Below, piece by piece: positions 20,087 through 28,051 of a DNA stretch of 64,000 bases; the stretch's first letter is position 1; each line of letters opens with the position of its first letter. The notes beneath the pieces are model-generated. The model worked only from the letters and a program-made list of their open reading frames with translations, did no database searches and was not told the DNA's origin. Source of the stretch: CAVSUZ01 sp963791885 (GTDB lineage: Bacteria; Pseudomonadota; Alphaproteobacteria; Acetobacterales; Acetobacteraceae); assembly GCA_963791885.1 (NCBI GenBank), contig CAWBUL010000006.1, positions 1,116,001-1,180,000 of the forward strand, written 5' to 3'. Made by a program: the position numbers and the translations under genes.

Positions 20087-20911
20087 CTAGTCCTTCGGCT
20101 TCGGCGTCAGAAACTGCTTATCCATCAACGGCTGCAACGCTGGCTGCACCCATTTGTCGATCGATTTCTGGAACAGCCCCTCGGCCTTCATTTGTGCCAG
20201 CTCCGCATTCACCCACGTCTGCAGAGCCGTGTCGCCCTTACGAATGCCGATGGCAGCGACATTAACCGCATAGGGCGTGCCGATAAGCCGCAGGTCCGGA
20301 TTTTTCGCAGCAAGCTGCGCCAGAACTGCATCGTCGTGGGCATACGCGTCGACCCTTCCCTCCCGCAGTGCTTGCATCGCGTCAGCGACGCTGTTGAGTT
20401 TCAGCAATTCCACGTCAGGCATCTTGTCGCTGAACCACGCTTCCTCCGTGGTACCCTTCAGTAGCACAACCTTATGGCCCTTCAGGTCGGCCATCGTGTG
20501 AATGGGGCTGTTCTTCGGCACAAGCACGTCGCCGCCGCCCCACTGATACGGATCGCTGAACGCGATCACCCGCGCACGCTCCGGCGTCGCACCCAGCGTT
20601 GCAATAATCAGGTCGATCTTCTTGCCGATCAGCGCCGGAATACGATTCTCCGCCGTCACGCATTGCAGCGCCGCCTTGTCCGGCGATCCAAACGCCTGTG
20701 TTGCGAGGAAGCGCGCCATATCGACCTCGATGCCGGCAAAGTTCCGATTTGCATCGAGAAAGCCGGAGGGCGGATAGTCGCATTTTACCCCGACGCGCAG
20801 CACGCCCTGGGAGGCGATCTCCGGCGGCAAGGTCGGTGCCGCGCGCGCCGCCACTGAAAGGCAGATCAGCAGCCCCGTCAGTAACGATGATGCACGAAAC
20901 GGGATTCGCAT
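20087..20911 (-). CDS. Amino-acid ABC transporter substrate-binding protein, family 3
   Basis: 274 residues. A Sec signal peptide (LLTGLLICLSVAARA) probably ends at the ARA/APT junction. The SBP_bac_3 fold is shown by GVLRVGVKCDYPPSGF, AGIEVDMARFLA, and RIPALIGKKIDLIIATLGATPERA. The start at 20911 is supported by GCAGGGAAG upstream; the frame opens 66 codons earlier without conservation. It heads an operon of binding protein, two permeases and lyase, divergent from the copper amine oxidase gene 250 nt away. Confidence 0.9.
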   Translation of the reverse strand: MRIPFRASSLLTGLLICLSVAARAAPTLPPEIASQGVLRVGVKCDYPPSGFLDANRNFAGIEVDMARFLATQAFGSPDKAALQCVTAENRIPALIGKKIDLIIATLGATPERARVIAFSDPYQWGGGDVLVPKNSPIHTMADLKGHKVVLLKGTTEEAWFSDKMPDVELLKLNSVADAMQALREGRVDAYAHDDAVLAQLAAKNPDLRLIGTPYAVNVAAIGIRKGDTALQTWVNAELAQMKAEGLFQKSIDKWVQPALQPLMDKQFLTPKPKD

Positions 20912-21161
20912 TGCCGGACTTCCCTGCTCGGTATGGGTTCGCGAGAGGCTGCCGTTGATCGGCATTACGAGCTTACCCGTGTCTGGCTTATGCGCAATGG
21001 CCAAATGTGGGTTTGTAGCTGGATAAGAGGAGAATCTATCAAAATGACCGTTCTTACAGCAGGTGATGCGGACCCTACCATGGCGGTTGCGGTGCATCCG
21101 TGGTAACATAAAGATCTTGCTCGGAACGGCACCGCCAGCTTGAGACGGAGTCAGGACATCG

Positions 21162-23147
21162 ATGGACCAGCCAGTTCACCACCCACTCATGCGAACTCAG
21201 TCCGATGCGGCCACGCACCCGCTCGATCCGCTCTCGGCAGAGGAGATTGCCCGCGCGATGCAGATCATTCAGACCAATTTCCCATGGGGTCCGGACCTGC
21301 GGGTCGAGACCATCGACATTGAGGAGCCGGCCAAGGAGATCGCCCGCAATCACGTTCCGGGCGTGCCATTCTCCCGCATTGCCCAATTCAACATCTATCA
21401 GCGCGGCGTGATGGGCGTGTGGCAGGGTAGCGCCGACCTCGGCACCGGTGAGTTGCTGTCCAAGACCTTCCGCCCCGACGCGCGTGCGATGGTCGCTATT
21501 GAAGAGGTTTTGTTGATTGAGGAAACAGTCAAGCGGGACGCGCGCTTTCAGGCGGCGCTGCGCCGCCGCGGCCTGCTCGATGAGCTGGAGAATATGTGCA
21601 TCGATCCGTGGACGGTCGGTGATTTCGGCTACGAGGTCGAGCATGGCCGCCGCGTTCTTAATTGCTTCGTCTGGATGCGAACCTATCCGCTCGACAATTA
21701 TTATGCGCACCCGGTAGAAGGACTGCACGCGCTGATTGATCTCAGTACGTTGGAAATACTGCGCATCGACGACCATTTTGAGGCGGCTGGCGATTACATC
21801 CTCGTACCGCGAGCGCCACGCAATTTCGACGCTGACCTGCTCTCTGAATTCCGCCCGCCCTCGGCTCCGCTGGACGTCGCGCAGCCAAACGGCCCGGGCT
21901 ATCACGTCAGCGGGAATCATGTGACGTGGGAGAACTGGGACTTTCGCGTTGGCTTCAACGGCCGCGAGGGGTTGGTCCTTCACATGATCGGCTATACCCA
22001 TCGAGGGCGACGCCGCCCCGTGCTGTATCGTGCGTCCATAGCGGAGATGGTCGTGCCTTATGGCACACCGGAGCGTAGCCATTACCGCAAGAACGTGTTC
22101 GACAGCGGCGAAATCGGCTTCGGCCGAATGGCCAACTCGCTCAAGCTGGGTTGTGACTGTCTCGGCACGATCCATTATTTCGATGCCGCTGTTCCCAACG
22201 TGTTCGGCATCCCGCGCACGATCGAGAATGCGATCTGCTTGCACGAGGAGGACGCTGGTCTCTCCTGGAAGCATTTCGACGTCCGCAGCGGCCGCTCCGA
22301 GGTGCGGCGTGCCCGCAAGCTTGTAATCTCCTCGATCTCCACGATCGGGAACTATGAATATGCGTCCTACTGGTACCTGCACCAGGATGGCCGTATCGAG
22401 TACGAGATGAAAGCGACGGGGATCATCAATACCGCGGCCTGCCACCCAGGCCAGCCTGGGAAATGGGGGGCTGAGGTTGCCCCCGGCATCGTTGGTCATA
22501 TCCACCAGCATGTCTTCTGTGCACGCCTGGACATGGACCTCGATGGTCCGGCGAACACCGTGGTTGAATGTGACACGATCGCGCCGCCCATCGGACCGGA
22601 AAATCCGTATGGCAACGCCTTCTACGTTGAGGAACAGCCGCTGAAAACAGAATGCGAAGCACGGCGGGACATCGACTTCACCCGTATGCGCTACTGGAAG
22701 GTCATCAATCCGGAGACAAGCAATTGGATCGGCAGGCCCACGGCCTACAAGCTGGAAGCGATGTCTCCGGTGCAGCCTTTCACACATCCGGACAGCCCTT
22801 CCGGGAAACGCGGGCGGTTCATCCAGCACCAGCTCTGGGTCACGCCTTTCAATCCTGAGGAGCGTTTCCCGGCCGGGGAATTCGTCAACCAGTCCAGCGG
22901 CGACGATGGTATCGAGGTTTGGACGGCACGAGACCGCAACATCGAGAGCACGGATATTGTGCTATGGCACGTTTTCGGCCTGCACCATCTGCCACGGCCG
23001 GAAGATCATCCGGTGCAGCCCTGCGTTACCTGCGGCTTTAAGCTGGTGCCATTCGGCTTTTTCGACGAAAACCCGGTCATCGACCTGCCGCGCACACAGA
23101 ACGCCGCGAGCTGCTGCACATCCACGACAGCCGGCTGCTGTGAGTGA
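21162..23147 (+). CDS. Copper-containing primary amine oxidase
   Basis: Oxidises primary amines to aldehydes with release of ammonia and peroxide. 661 residues, normal for the family. The TPQ cofactor site is STIGNYEY with the precursor Tyr at residue 398. Copper ligands are the His pair in HIHQH (448 and 450) and the His of HHLPRPED (about 609). No signal peptide is evident, so a cytoplasmic location is likely. The C-terminus ends in an odd cysteine-rich tail with CC and CC pairs. It is divergent from the transporter-lyase operon; an amine released by the lyase would be a logical substrate. Confidence 0.95.
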   Translation: MDQPVHHPLMRTQSDAATHPLDPLSAEEIARAMQIIQTNFPWGPDLRVETIDIEEPAKEIARNHVPGVPFSRIAQFNIYQRGVMGVWQGSADLGTGELLSKTFRPDARAMVAIEEVLLIEETVKRDARFQAALRRRGLLDELENMCIDPWTVGDFGYEVEHGRRVLNCFVWMRTYPLDNYYAHPVEGLHALIDLSTLEILRIDDHFEAAGDYILVPRAPRNFDADLLSEFRPPSAPLDVAQPNGPGYHVSGNHVTWENWDFRVGFNGREGLVLHMIGYTHRGRRRPVLYRASIAEMVVPYGTPERSHYRKNVFDSGEIGFGRMANSLKLGCDCLGTIHYFDAAVPNVFGIPRTIENAICLHEEDAGLSWKHFDVRSGRSEVRRARKLVISSISTIGNYEYASYWYLHQDGRIEYEMKATGIINTAACHPGQPGKWGAEVAPGIVGHIHQHVFCARLDMDLDGPANTVVECDTIAPPIGPENPYGNAFYVEEQPLKTECEARRDIDFTRMRYWKVINPETSNWIGRPTAYKLEAMSPVQPFTHPDSPSGKRGRFIQHQLWVTPFNPEERFPAGEFVNQSSGDDGIEVWTARDRNIESTDIVLWHVFGLHHLPRPEDHPVQPCVTCGFKLVPFGFFDENPVIDLPRTQNAASCCTSTTAGCCE

Positions 23148-23223
23148 GATAGTTCGGACGCCCACCCGGCGTGGGAGGCATCGGGGCACTCAGCATCTGC
23201 CGCCACGAGCTGGACTTCTACTA

Positions 23224-24087
23224 GGGCGAAGACTCATCTGACTACTTGAGGAAGTAGGCAAGGGCGGCGGCGATGCAGAGGGTGGAGACGAAAGTTTCGT
23301 CGAGCCGATCGTAGCGCGTTGCCAGGCGTCGAAAGTCCTTGAGGCGGCAGAAGGTGCGTTCGACGATATTGCGCCGCCTATAGGTGACGGCGTCGAACGG
23401 ATAGGGCTGCTTTCGGTTCTTGCGGTTGGGGATGATGACGCGGCTGCCGCGGTCCGCCAGCCAACGGCGCAATTCGGCACTGTCGTAAGCGGCATCGGCG
23501 ATCACGCGCAGGTCGGGCGGCAGTCGAGCCAACATTGCCTGCGCCGGCACGCTATCGTGGCGCTCACCGCCGGTCAGCGCGATGACCTTGGGTCGGCCGT
23601 GAGCATCAGCGATCAGATGGATTTTGGTATTGCGCCCGCCGCGGCTCGTCCCGATCCCACGCGAACCCCCCTTTTTCGCCGCCCGGCGCTGGCCGACCGG
23701 TGGACCTTGATATGCGTGCTGTCCAGCAAGGCTTCGGCCGGCGGGCCGCCGGCGCGCGCAAGTTCCATGAACACACGCTCCCAGATCCCGCGCACTGCCC
23801 AGCGCACGAACCGATTATACAGTGTCTTGCGTGGCCCATATTCCAACGGTGCGTCGGACCATCGGCAACCGGAGATGATGACTTGGATGATGCCGCTGAT
23901 CACGCGCCGATCATCCACCCGTCGCTTGCCGCGTATGTAGACGGGCAGCAATGGGTCAATCTTCTCCCACTGCCCGTCGCTCAACCAGAAATACCCTGTG
24001 ACCATGCTGCCCCGAATCGATGCAAACTCCGACCACAGGGAATCAACAACCTATTGATTTGGCAATAACCCAATTGGGTCTTCGCCC
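23224..24087 (-). mobile_element. Complete IS5-family (IS427-like) insertion sequence
   Basis: 864 bp with terminal inverted repeats beginning GGGCGAAGAC at both ends, flanked by TA duplications at 23222-23223 and 24088-24089. It contains one transposase in two overlapping frames. It inserted just downstream of the amine oxidase gene. Confidence 0.85.
23242..24005 (-). CDS. IS5-family transposase, two frames joined by -1 frameshift
   Basis: The first frame (24005 down to 23613) gives the N-terminal domain with LSDGQWEKIDPLLP and LLDSTHIKVHRSASAGRRK. The second frame, ending at 23242, gives the DDE C-terminal part with VIADAAYDSAELRRWLADRG and RNIVERTFCRLKDFRRLATRYD. The junction lies on AAAAAGGGGGG; reading back by one base joins KKGGSRGIGTSRGG smoothly. 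Programmed -1 slippage on such A/G runs is known in the IS427 group, so this is probably a working transposase, not a broken gene. Confidence 0.88.
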
Positions 24088-24192
24088 TAATCTTCAACGT
24101 CCGGGAAATGGAGCGAACTGCCTACCGGGTGCCAGGTAAGGGTCGGGTCGGCCGGAGCACCAGCGGTCGTGTCCCAGTTCGTGGTGTAGGAG

Positions 24193-24270
24193 CTGTGGGT
24201 AAGTGGCCTGCCGGAGCGACCGCCAAGAGTACCGCCAAGAGTCTGGAGTAGGCAGGCCACTTATCCACAG
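24193..24270. repeat. Long inverted repeat (20-bp arms) upstream of IS256 transposase
   Basis: Arms at 24193-24212 and 24251-24270 are complementary over 20 bp with one mismatch. The loop holds a tandem 12-bp repeat (ACCGCCAAGAGT at 24219-24230 and 24231-24242). The right arm contains TTATCCACA, an exact DnaA-box consensus. The structure lies between the left end and the transposase start, so it could limit read-through expression. Confidence 0.7.
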
Positions 24271-24341
24271 CGGTGGTCACCGTGGTGCTCCTGGGTAGGG
24301 TTGGGTTGCAACACGCAACTCTGACCTTGGAGGCCACCCCG

Positions 24342-25541
24342 ATGACCGACGACATGATCACCCTTCGCGAGCTGATGGAGAAGGGTTCGGACGCGACACT
24401 GCTGCGCGAGATGATCGGCTTCGCCGCGCAGCGTCTGATGGAACTGGAGACCGAGACTCTGTGCGGTGCTGGCCACGGCGAGCGCAGCGAGAATCGGACC
24501 AACCTGCGCAACGGCTACCGGGATCGCGACTGGCAGACACGTGCTGGGACCGTGGAGCTGCGCATACCGAAGCTACGCCGCGGCAGCTACTTTCCCGGCT
24601 TTCTGGAGCCGCGCCGGATGGCGGAGAAGGCGCTAACCGCGGTGATCCAAGAGTCCTACGTCCAGGGCATCTCAACCCGCTCGGTGGACGAGCTGGTCAA
24701 GGCGATGGGGCTGGAGGGCATCAGCAAAAGCCAAGTGTCGCGGCTCTGTGCCGAGATCGACGAGCGGGTGCAGACGTTCCTGCACCGTCCGATCGAAGGC
24801 GAGTGGCCGTATCTGTGGCTGGATGCCACCTATGTCAAAGCCCGGCGTGATCATCATATCGTCTCGGTGGCCGTGATTGTCGCCATGGCGGTCAACACGG
24901 ACGGCCGTCGCGAGGTGCTGGGCATGACCATCGGCAACAGCGAAGCCGAGCCGTTCTGGACCGAGTTCCTGCGCTCGCTCACGCGCCGCGGCCTACGCGG
25001 CGTCAAGCTGGTCATCTCCGACGCGCATGAAGGCCTGAAAGCAGCGATTGCCAAAGTGCTTGGCGCGACCTGGCAGCGCTGTCGCGTGCACTTCATGCGC
25101 AATGCCTTGGCGCATGCCGGAAAGACGCAGCGACGGATCGTCTCGGCGTGGATCGGCACGGCGTTTGCCCAGGATGATGCTGAGGCCGCTCGCAAGCAGT
25201 GGCGACAGGTCGCCGATCAAGCCAGGCCACGCATCAGCAAGCTCGCCGCCCTGATGGACCATGCCGAAGCTGATGTCCTGGCCTACATGGGCTTTCCGGC
25301 ACAGCACCGCACCAAGATACACAGCACCAATCCGCTCGAACGCCTCAATGGGGAGATCAAGCGGCGCAGCGAGGTGGTGGGTATCTTCCCGAACGAAGCC
25401 GCTGTTACCCGGCTGGTTGGTGCACTGCTACTCGAACAGAATGATGAATGGGCCGTTCAGCGTGCCCGCTATATGACCCTGGAAACCATCGCTCCCCTGG
25501 GCCATGATCTCAGCGTCAGTCTGCCTCTCATCGCAGCCTGA
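24342..25541 (+). CDS. IS256-family (MULE-type DDE) transposase
   Basis: About 399 residues from the chosen ATG, which has GGAGG upstream. Features of the family include [19 protein letters not shown], an LDATYVKAR first catalytic Asp region, [12 protein letters not shown] for the second, [12 protein letters not shown], and a final [15 protein letters not shown] helix with the Glu. The frame is intact and ends 58 bp before the right end of the element. Confidence 0.95.
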   Translation: MTDDMITLRELMEKGSDATLLREMIGFAAQRLMELETETLCGAGHGERSENRTNLRNGYRDRDWQTRAGTVELRIPKLRRGSYFPGFLEPRRMAEKALTAVIQESYVQGISTRSVDELVKAMGLEGISKSQVSRLCAEIDERVQTFLHRPIEGEWPYLWLDATYVKARRDHHIVSVAVIVAMAVNTDGRREVLGMTIGNSEAEPFWTEFLRSLTRRGLRGVKLVISDAHEGLKAAIAKVLGATWQRCRVHFMRNALAHAGKTQRRIVSAWIGTAFAQDDAEAARKQWRQVADQARPRISKLAALMDHAEADVLAYMGFPAQHRTKIHSTNPLERLNGEIKRRSEVVGIFPNEAAVTRLVGALLLEQNDEWAVQRARYMTLETIAPLGHDLSVSLPLIAA

Positions 25542-25818
25542 CACGGCGGTCCAACCCGCCAAGGAGTTCTGCTCCTACACCACGTGTTGGGACACCATCG
25601 CACCAGCCAAACGATTATGTCCGCTCTCGGAGTTCTGCCCCCAAAAAGAGACGGGCAGCTTTCCGGCCAAAAACGGCCATCCAGTGCTCTCTTCCAGCCG
25701 CCCTGCCGCCCCGTGTGGGATTGGTCGCAGGCCACCCGCAGGCTTGGGCCTACGGGCATCTATCGACACCTCATCACTCGGCTGGCTAACCAGCCAACAG
25801 CAAATCAAGGAGGTTGCG

Positions 25819-25851
25819 TGTCCCCGCAACCAAGCTTTTCAATAACTTAGC
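25819..25851 (+). repeat. Putative attR: copy of the tRNA-fMet 3' end
   Basis: Exact 33-bp copy of 2427-2459. Upstream bases do not continue the tRNA, so this is only the displaced 3' tail. It lies 212 bp beyond the TSD of the IS256 element. The intervening 25608-25818 holds no recognisable gene. Confidence 0.75.
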
Positions 25852-25971
25852 AGCCGTTTCCCGAGATGTCCGCAGAGGCAACAACTGACGGGGGCAAGCG
25901 GGGGAGCAACGGTTTGGTTGCCTGCGAGGCTGCCTCAGCCCGCTGCCCAGGCCGCCGGCCGCTCGACCGCC

Positions 25972-26480
25972 TCAGGCCTCAGGCGGCACCGCCCGGCCGT
26001 GCAACGCGTCGTCCAGTTCGTCCGCCGAGCAGCCGATCTGACCGGCAGGGTTCCGCATGTCAGGGCCAGTGGCCGGCGCTTGCGCCGCAGCCGCGGGCCA
26101 ACTCCTGCGCCGCATCCGGCGCGGCCTTCTCGTCGTTCCCTTGGGGCTGGGCGGGCGCTGGCGGCGTTTCCGGCCCGACCCCGTCCTCAGGACCGGCCGG
26201 CGCCTGGGTGGCCTGTATGACGCTCCCGTCCGCGCGGGGACGTCCGTCACGAAGGCACGCATCCTGGTCGCGATCGGCCTTGAGGGCTGGGTCCGCTTGC
26301 CCAAAACGGCCTCAAGGTCGCGGGCGCAATTTCTAATCGGGCGGCCAAGCCGGGGCGGTCCAGCCCTTGCCGCTCCTGCTCGGCCCGGACCTGCTCGCGG
26401 AGCTTCAACCAGTCACGGACTGCGCTCGCGTCCGATCCCTTTGACGCCGCTTTGGGGCGGGGCGCAGGGTGAATCCTGGA
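25972..26480 (-). pseudogene. Degenerate helix-turn-helix protein relic (phage-like)
   Basis: On the minus strand an AVRDWLKLREQVRAEQERQG stretch, followed by GLAARLEIAPATLRPF, reads like an HTH repressor-type domain. The next natural residues (GKRTQPSRPIATRMRAFV) lie in another frame, so at least one indel breaks it. No start codon or complete frame is present. The identification is weak and rests on the HTH-like pattern alone. Confidence 0.3.
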
Positions 26481-26679
26481 AGCTGGGCGCGTGGTGCGCT
26501 ATCTCCCGCTTTGCCGAGTGCGGAATGCTTGTCGCTTCCGCCTCCGACGCGCAACGCAATGGTCAAGGAATTTGTGGAGATTCGTCGGTTTCATCGACGA
26601 ATTCGTGGATCGGCTTCCACGAATCCGTGCGATCTGAGAACTGGTTTCCGTCCTCATTCTTCTCCCGGAGCCTGCAACC

Positions 26680-27141
26680 GTGACAGCGCTGTCAATCGCC
26701 GAATACGCCCGCCTCCGCGGGGTGCCGGTTTCGACTGTCGTCGATGCGGCCCGGTCCGGGCAGATCACGCGTCGGCGGGACGGCCGGCTGAACGCTGAGG
26801 AAGTCGATGCCGGCTGGTATGCTGATCACCTTGCGCGTGCCGCGCAGGTTAAGGCGACCGAGGCATCACGGGTCAAGCGCCGTGACGCCGCCGCGGTTGC
26901 CGTCGCCTCGGCGATCAGTGCCTTGCGCCGGCAGATCGCCGAGACCCAGCGCACCACGGCCGCACGGACCGCAACGGAAGCCGCCCGCGCGCGGCAGCTG
27001 CAACGGCTGCACGCCGCCCTGCAGAGCTTCCCCGCGCTCTACGGCCCGGAAGTCGACCTCTGGCCCGACGTAAGGCTCGCTTCTACTTCGACACTCCGAC
27101 GGCGACTTGGCGGACATGCTTCTTCGTTCCATCGACCGTGA
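26680..27141 (+). CDS. Small phage-terminase-like (Nu1/HTH) protein, possibly truncated
   Basis: 153 residues. Residues 1-50 (SIAEYARLRGVPVSTVVDAARSG, then DGRLNAEEVDAGWY) resemble the winged HTH of phage small terminase subunits or MerR-like excisionases. It is followed by an Arg/Ala/Gln-rich coiled-coil region and a LYGPEVDLWP segment. The last about 20 residues look out of frame with the rest, so the original C-terminus may be lost. No large terminase or capsid genes are near. Confidence 0.45.
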   Translation: MTALSIAEYARLRGVPVSTVVDAARSGQITRRRDGRLNAEEVDAGWYADHLARAAQVKATEASRVKRRDAAAVAVASAISALRRQIAETQRTTAARTATEAARARQLQRLHAALQSFPALYGPEVDLWPDVRLASTSTLRRRLGGHASSFHRP

Positions 27142-27649
27142 AGATTAATCGGCAGGAGCAACGTCGCTTGCAACGGGACCGCGACGCGGCTGGACCGAAC
27201 ATCGCGAAAGGAATCGGAGAGATCGAGGGCCGCCGGGCCGTAGACAAGCTGGCAAGAGTAGTTACCAGCAACCACCTGCGACCGAGGCAGCAGATAAAAT
27301 CAATTCAGATAAAAACAGCTGAGCGGGTTCAGCTTTCGGCGGGTGGTGCCGGCTCCAGGCTTCCCCGAGGCCGAAACCGGGTCATTTCGTCGAAGGGCGC
27401 TACGGCGTCTACAGGAACCACCCTGCCGCTCGGTCACGTCGCCGCGTGCCTTGTATGCTTTCGGTGTTTCCGGCTCCGGCGCCAGTTTGCCGACGATGGC
27501 GGAGGTAATCTTCGCTCCGGCGTTTGTCGGCTTCCGCCGCTTCGGCGCGCGTGCCGTAACAATCCGCGTCGGCATTCCCGTAGGGCTTTATCTTGAGCGA
27601 TTGGCCATTTTGGCAACAAATAGCGCGGGCGGATTTCTTTGGGCAGGAC
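27142..27649. other. Region without a recognisable gene
   Basis: About 500 bp between the terminase-like gene and the antitoxin gene. Short frames exist on both strands, but none shows a family motif or convincing start. It is probably decayed mobile DNA. Confidence 0.4.
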
Positions 27650-27844
27650 ATGCAAACACTATCGGGCAGGGACGCAAAGTACAACTTCGGTCAGCTTATC
27701 GATACGGCCAGGGTCGAACCCGTGACCTTCGAGAAGCATGGTCGGCCGGTCGTGGCCGTGCTGGCGGTCGAGGAGTATCAGCGATTGAAGGTTATCGAAT
27801 CGGACCATCGGGCGGACGCTAAGGCTGACGGAGCTTGGGCCTGA
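27650..27844 (+). CDS. Type II antitoxin, Phd/YefM family
   Basis: 64 residues with the typical fold: SGRDAKYNFGQLIDTARVEP (DNA-binding N-terminal half), VTFEKHGRPVVAVLAVEEYQRLK, then a charged tail that would wrap a toxin. No Doc, RelE or YoeB toxin follows. Instead its stop codon overlaps (TGATG) the start of a helicase-like fragment. ATG 27650 was chosen to match normal family length; the frame opens 19 codons earlier. Confidence 0.82.
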   Translation: MQTLSGRDAKYNFGQLIDTARVEPVTFEKHGRPVVAVLAVEEYQRLKVIESDHRADAKADGAWA

Positions 27845-28002
27845 TGGATGTATTCGCTTTAGACGATCACCTGCTGGCTCAGTATACTGGCTTCGCACGA
27901 TCCTTCACCCGAATCCGCTCGACCGAACTCCGGCAAGAGATCAACCGGCTCTATGCGGGCCGCCGCTTCTGGCCTGAACTGTTGATTTTCGCTGAGAACT
28001 GA
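27844..28002 (+). pseudogene. N-terminal fragment of a large DEAD/DEAH helicase (defence-island type)
   Basis: 52 residues beginning MDVFALDDHLLAQYTGFARS and ending GRRFWPELLI resemble the N-terminus of big SF2 helicases with DUF1998-type C-termini found in defence islands. Such proteins exceed 1000 residues. Here the frame ends after a junction at about 27985 where insertion-sequence-like repeats begin. The ATG overlaps the antitoxin stop, implying a former co-translated pair. Recognition is by pattern only. Confidence 0.4.
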
Positions 28003-28032
28003 CCTGGGTTTTCCACCGAGAACTGACCCGGG
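27986..28032. repeat. Two tandem GAGAACTGACCYGGG repeats, insertion-sequence-end-like
   Basis: A 15-bp unit with one mismatch occurs at 27994-28008 and 28018-28032, each preceded by TTTTC. Multiple short terminal repeats of this kind are typical of IS21-type ends. The block separates the helicase fragment from the truncated ndvB, so it probably marks a lost transposon. No transposase remains. Confidence 0.4.
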
Positions 28033-28051
28033 TGAATTTATGGTCTGCGGG

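Larger units (their letters stand above)
24165..25599 (+). mobile_element. Complete IS256-family insertion sequence
   Basis: 1435 bp with about 28-bp imperfect inverted repeats (both contain GTGTCCCA and CGTGGTGTAGGAGC). It is flanked by an 8-bp target duplication GCACCAGC at 24157-24164 and 25600-25607. Intact ends, duplication and transposase indicate a recent insertion. Confidence 0.9.
2460..25851. mobile_element. Putative genomic island integrated at tRNA-fMet, about 23.4 kb
   Basis: The island is bounded by the 33-bp direct repeat (2427-2459 and 25819-25851). Its content is accessory: gene fragments at the left end, amine/amino-acid catabolism and uptake in the middle, two insertion sequences at the right end. 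No tyrosine recombinase was recognised, so the element is probably immobile now or was moved in trans. An alternative is rearrangement between rrn-tRNA-fMet copies. Confidence 0.6.

Noticed and set aside
21075..22829. Minus-strand frame of 584 codons opposite the copper amine oxidase
   Set aside because: Shadow frame; the plus strand carries the TPQ and copper-ligand motifs.
23150..23224. Short in-frame stretch ending HELDFY before the IS5 element, as the end of a disrupted gene
   Set aside because: Only about 23 codons are open and the pre-insertion sequence would end there with a stop, so no disrupted gene can be supported.
23242..24005. IS5-type transposase as a pseudogene
   Set aside because: The frame change falls on a slippery A/G run known for programmed frameshifting and both ends of the element are intact.
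2460..25851. Island as an integrative conjugative element or prophage
   Set aside because: No integrase, relaxase, type IV secretion or phage structural genes are seen between the repeats.
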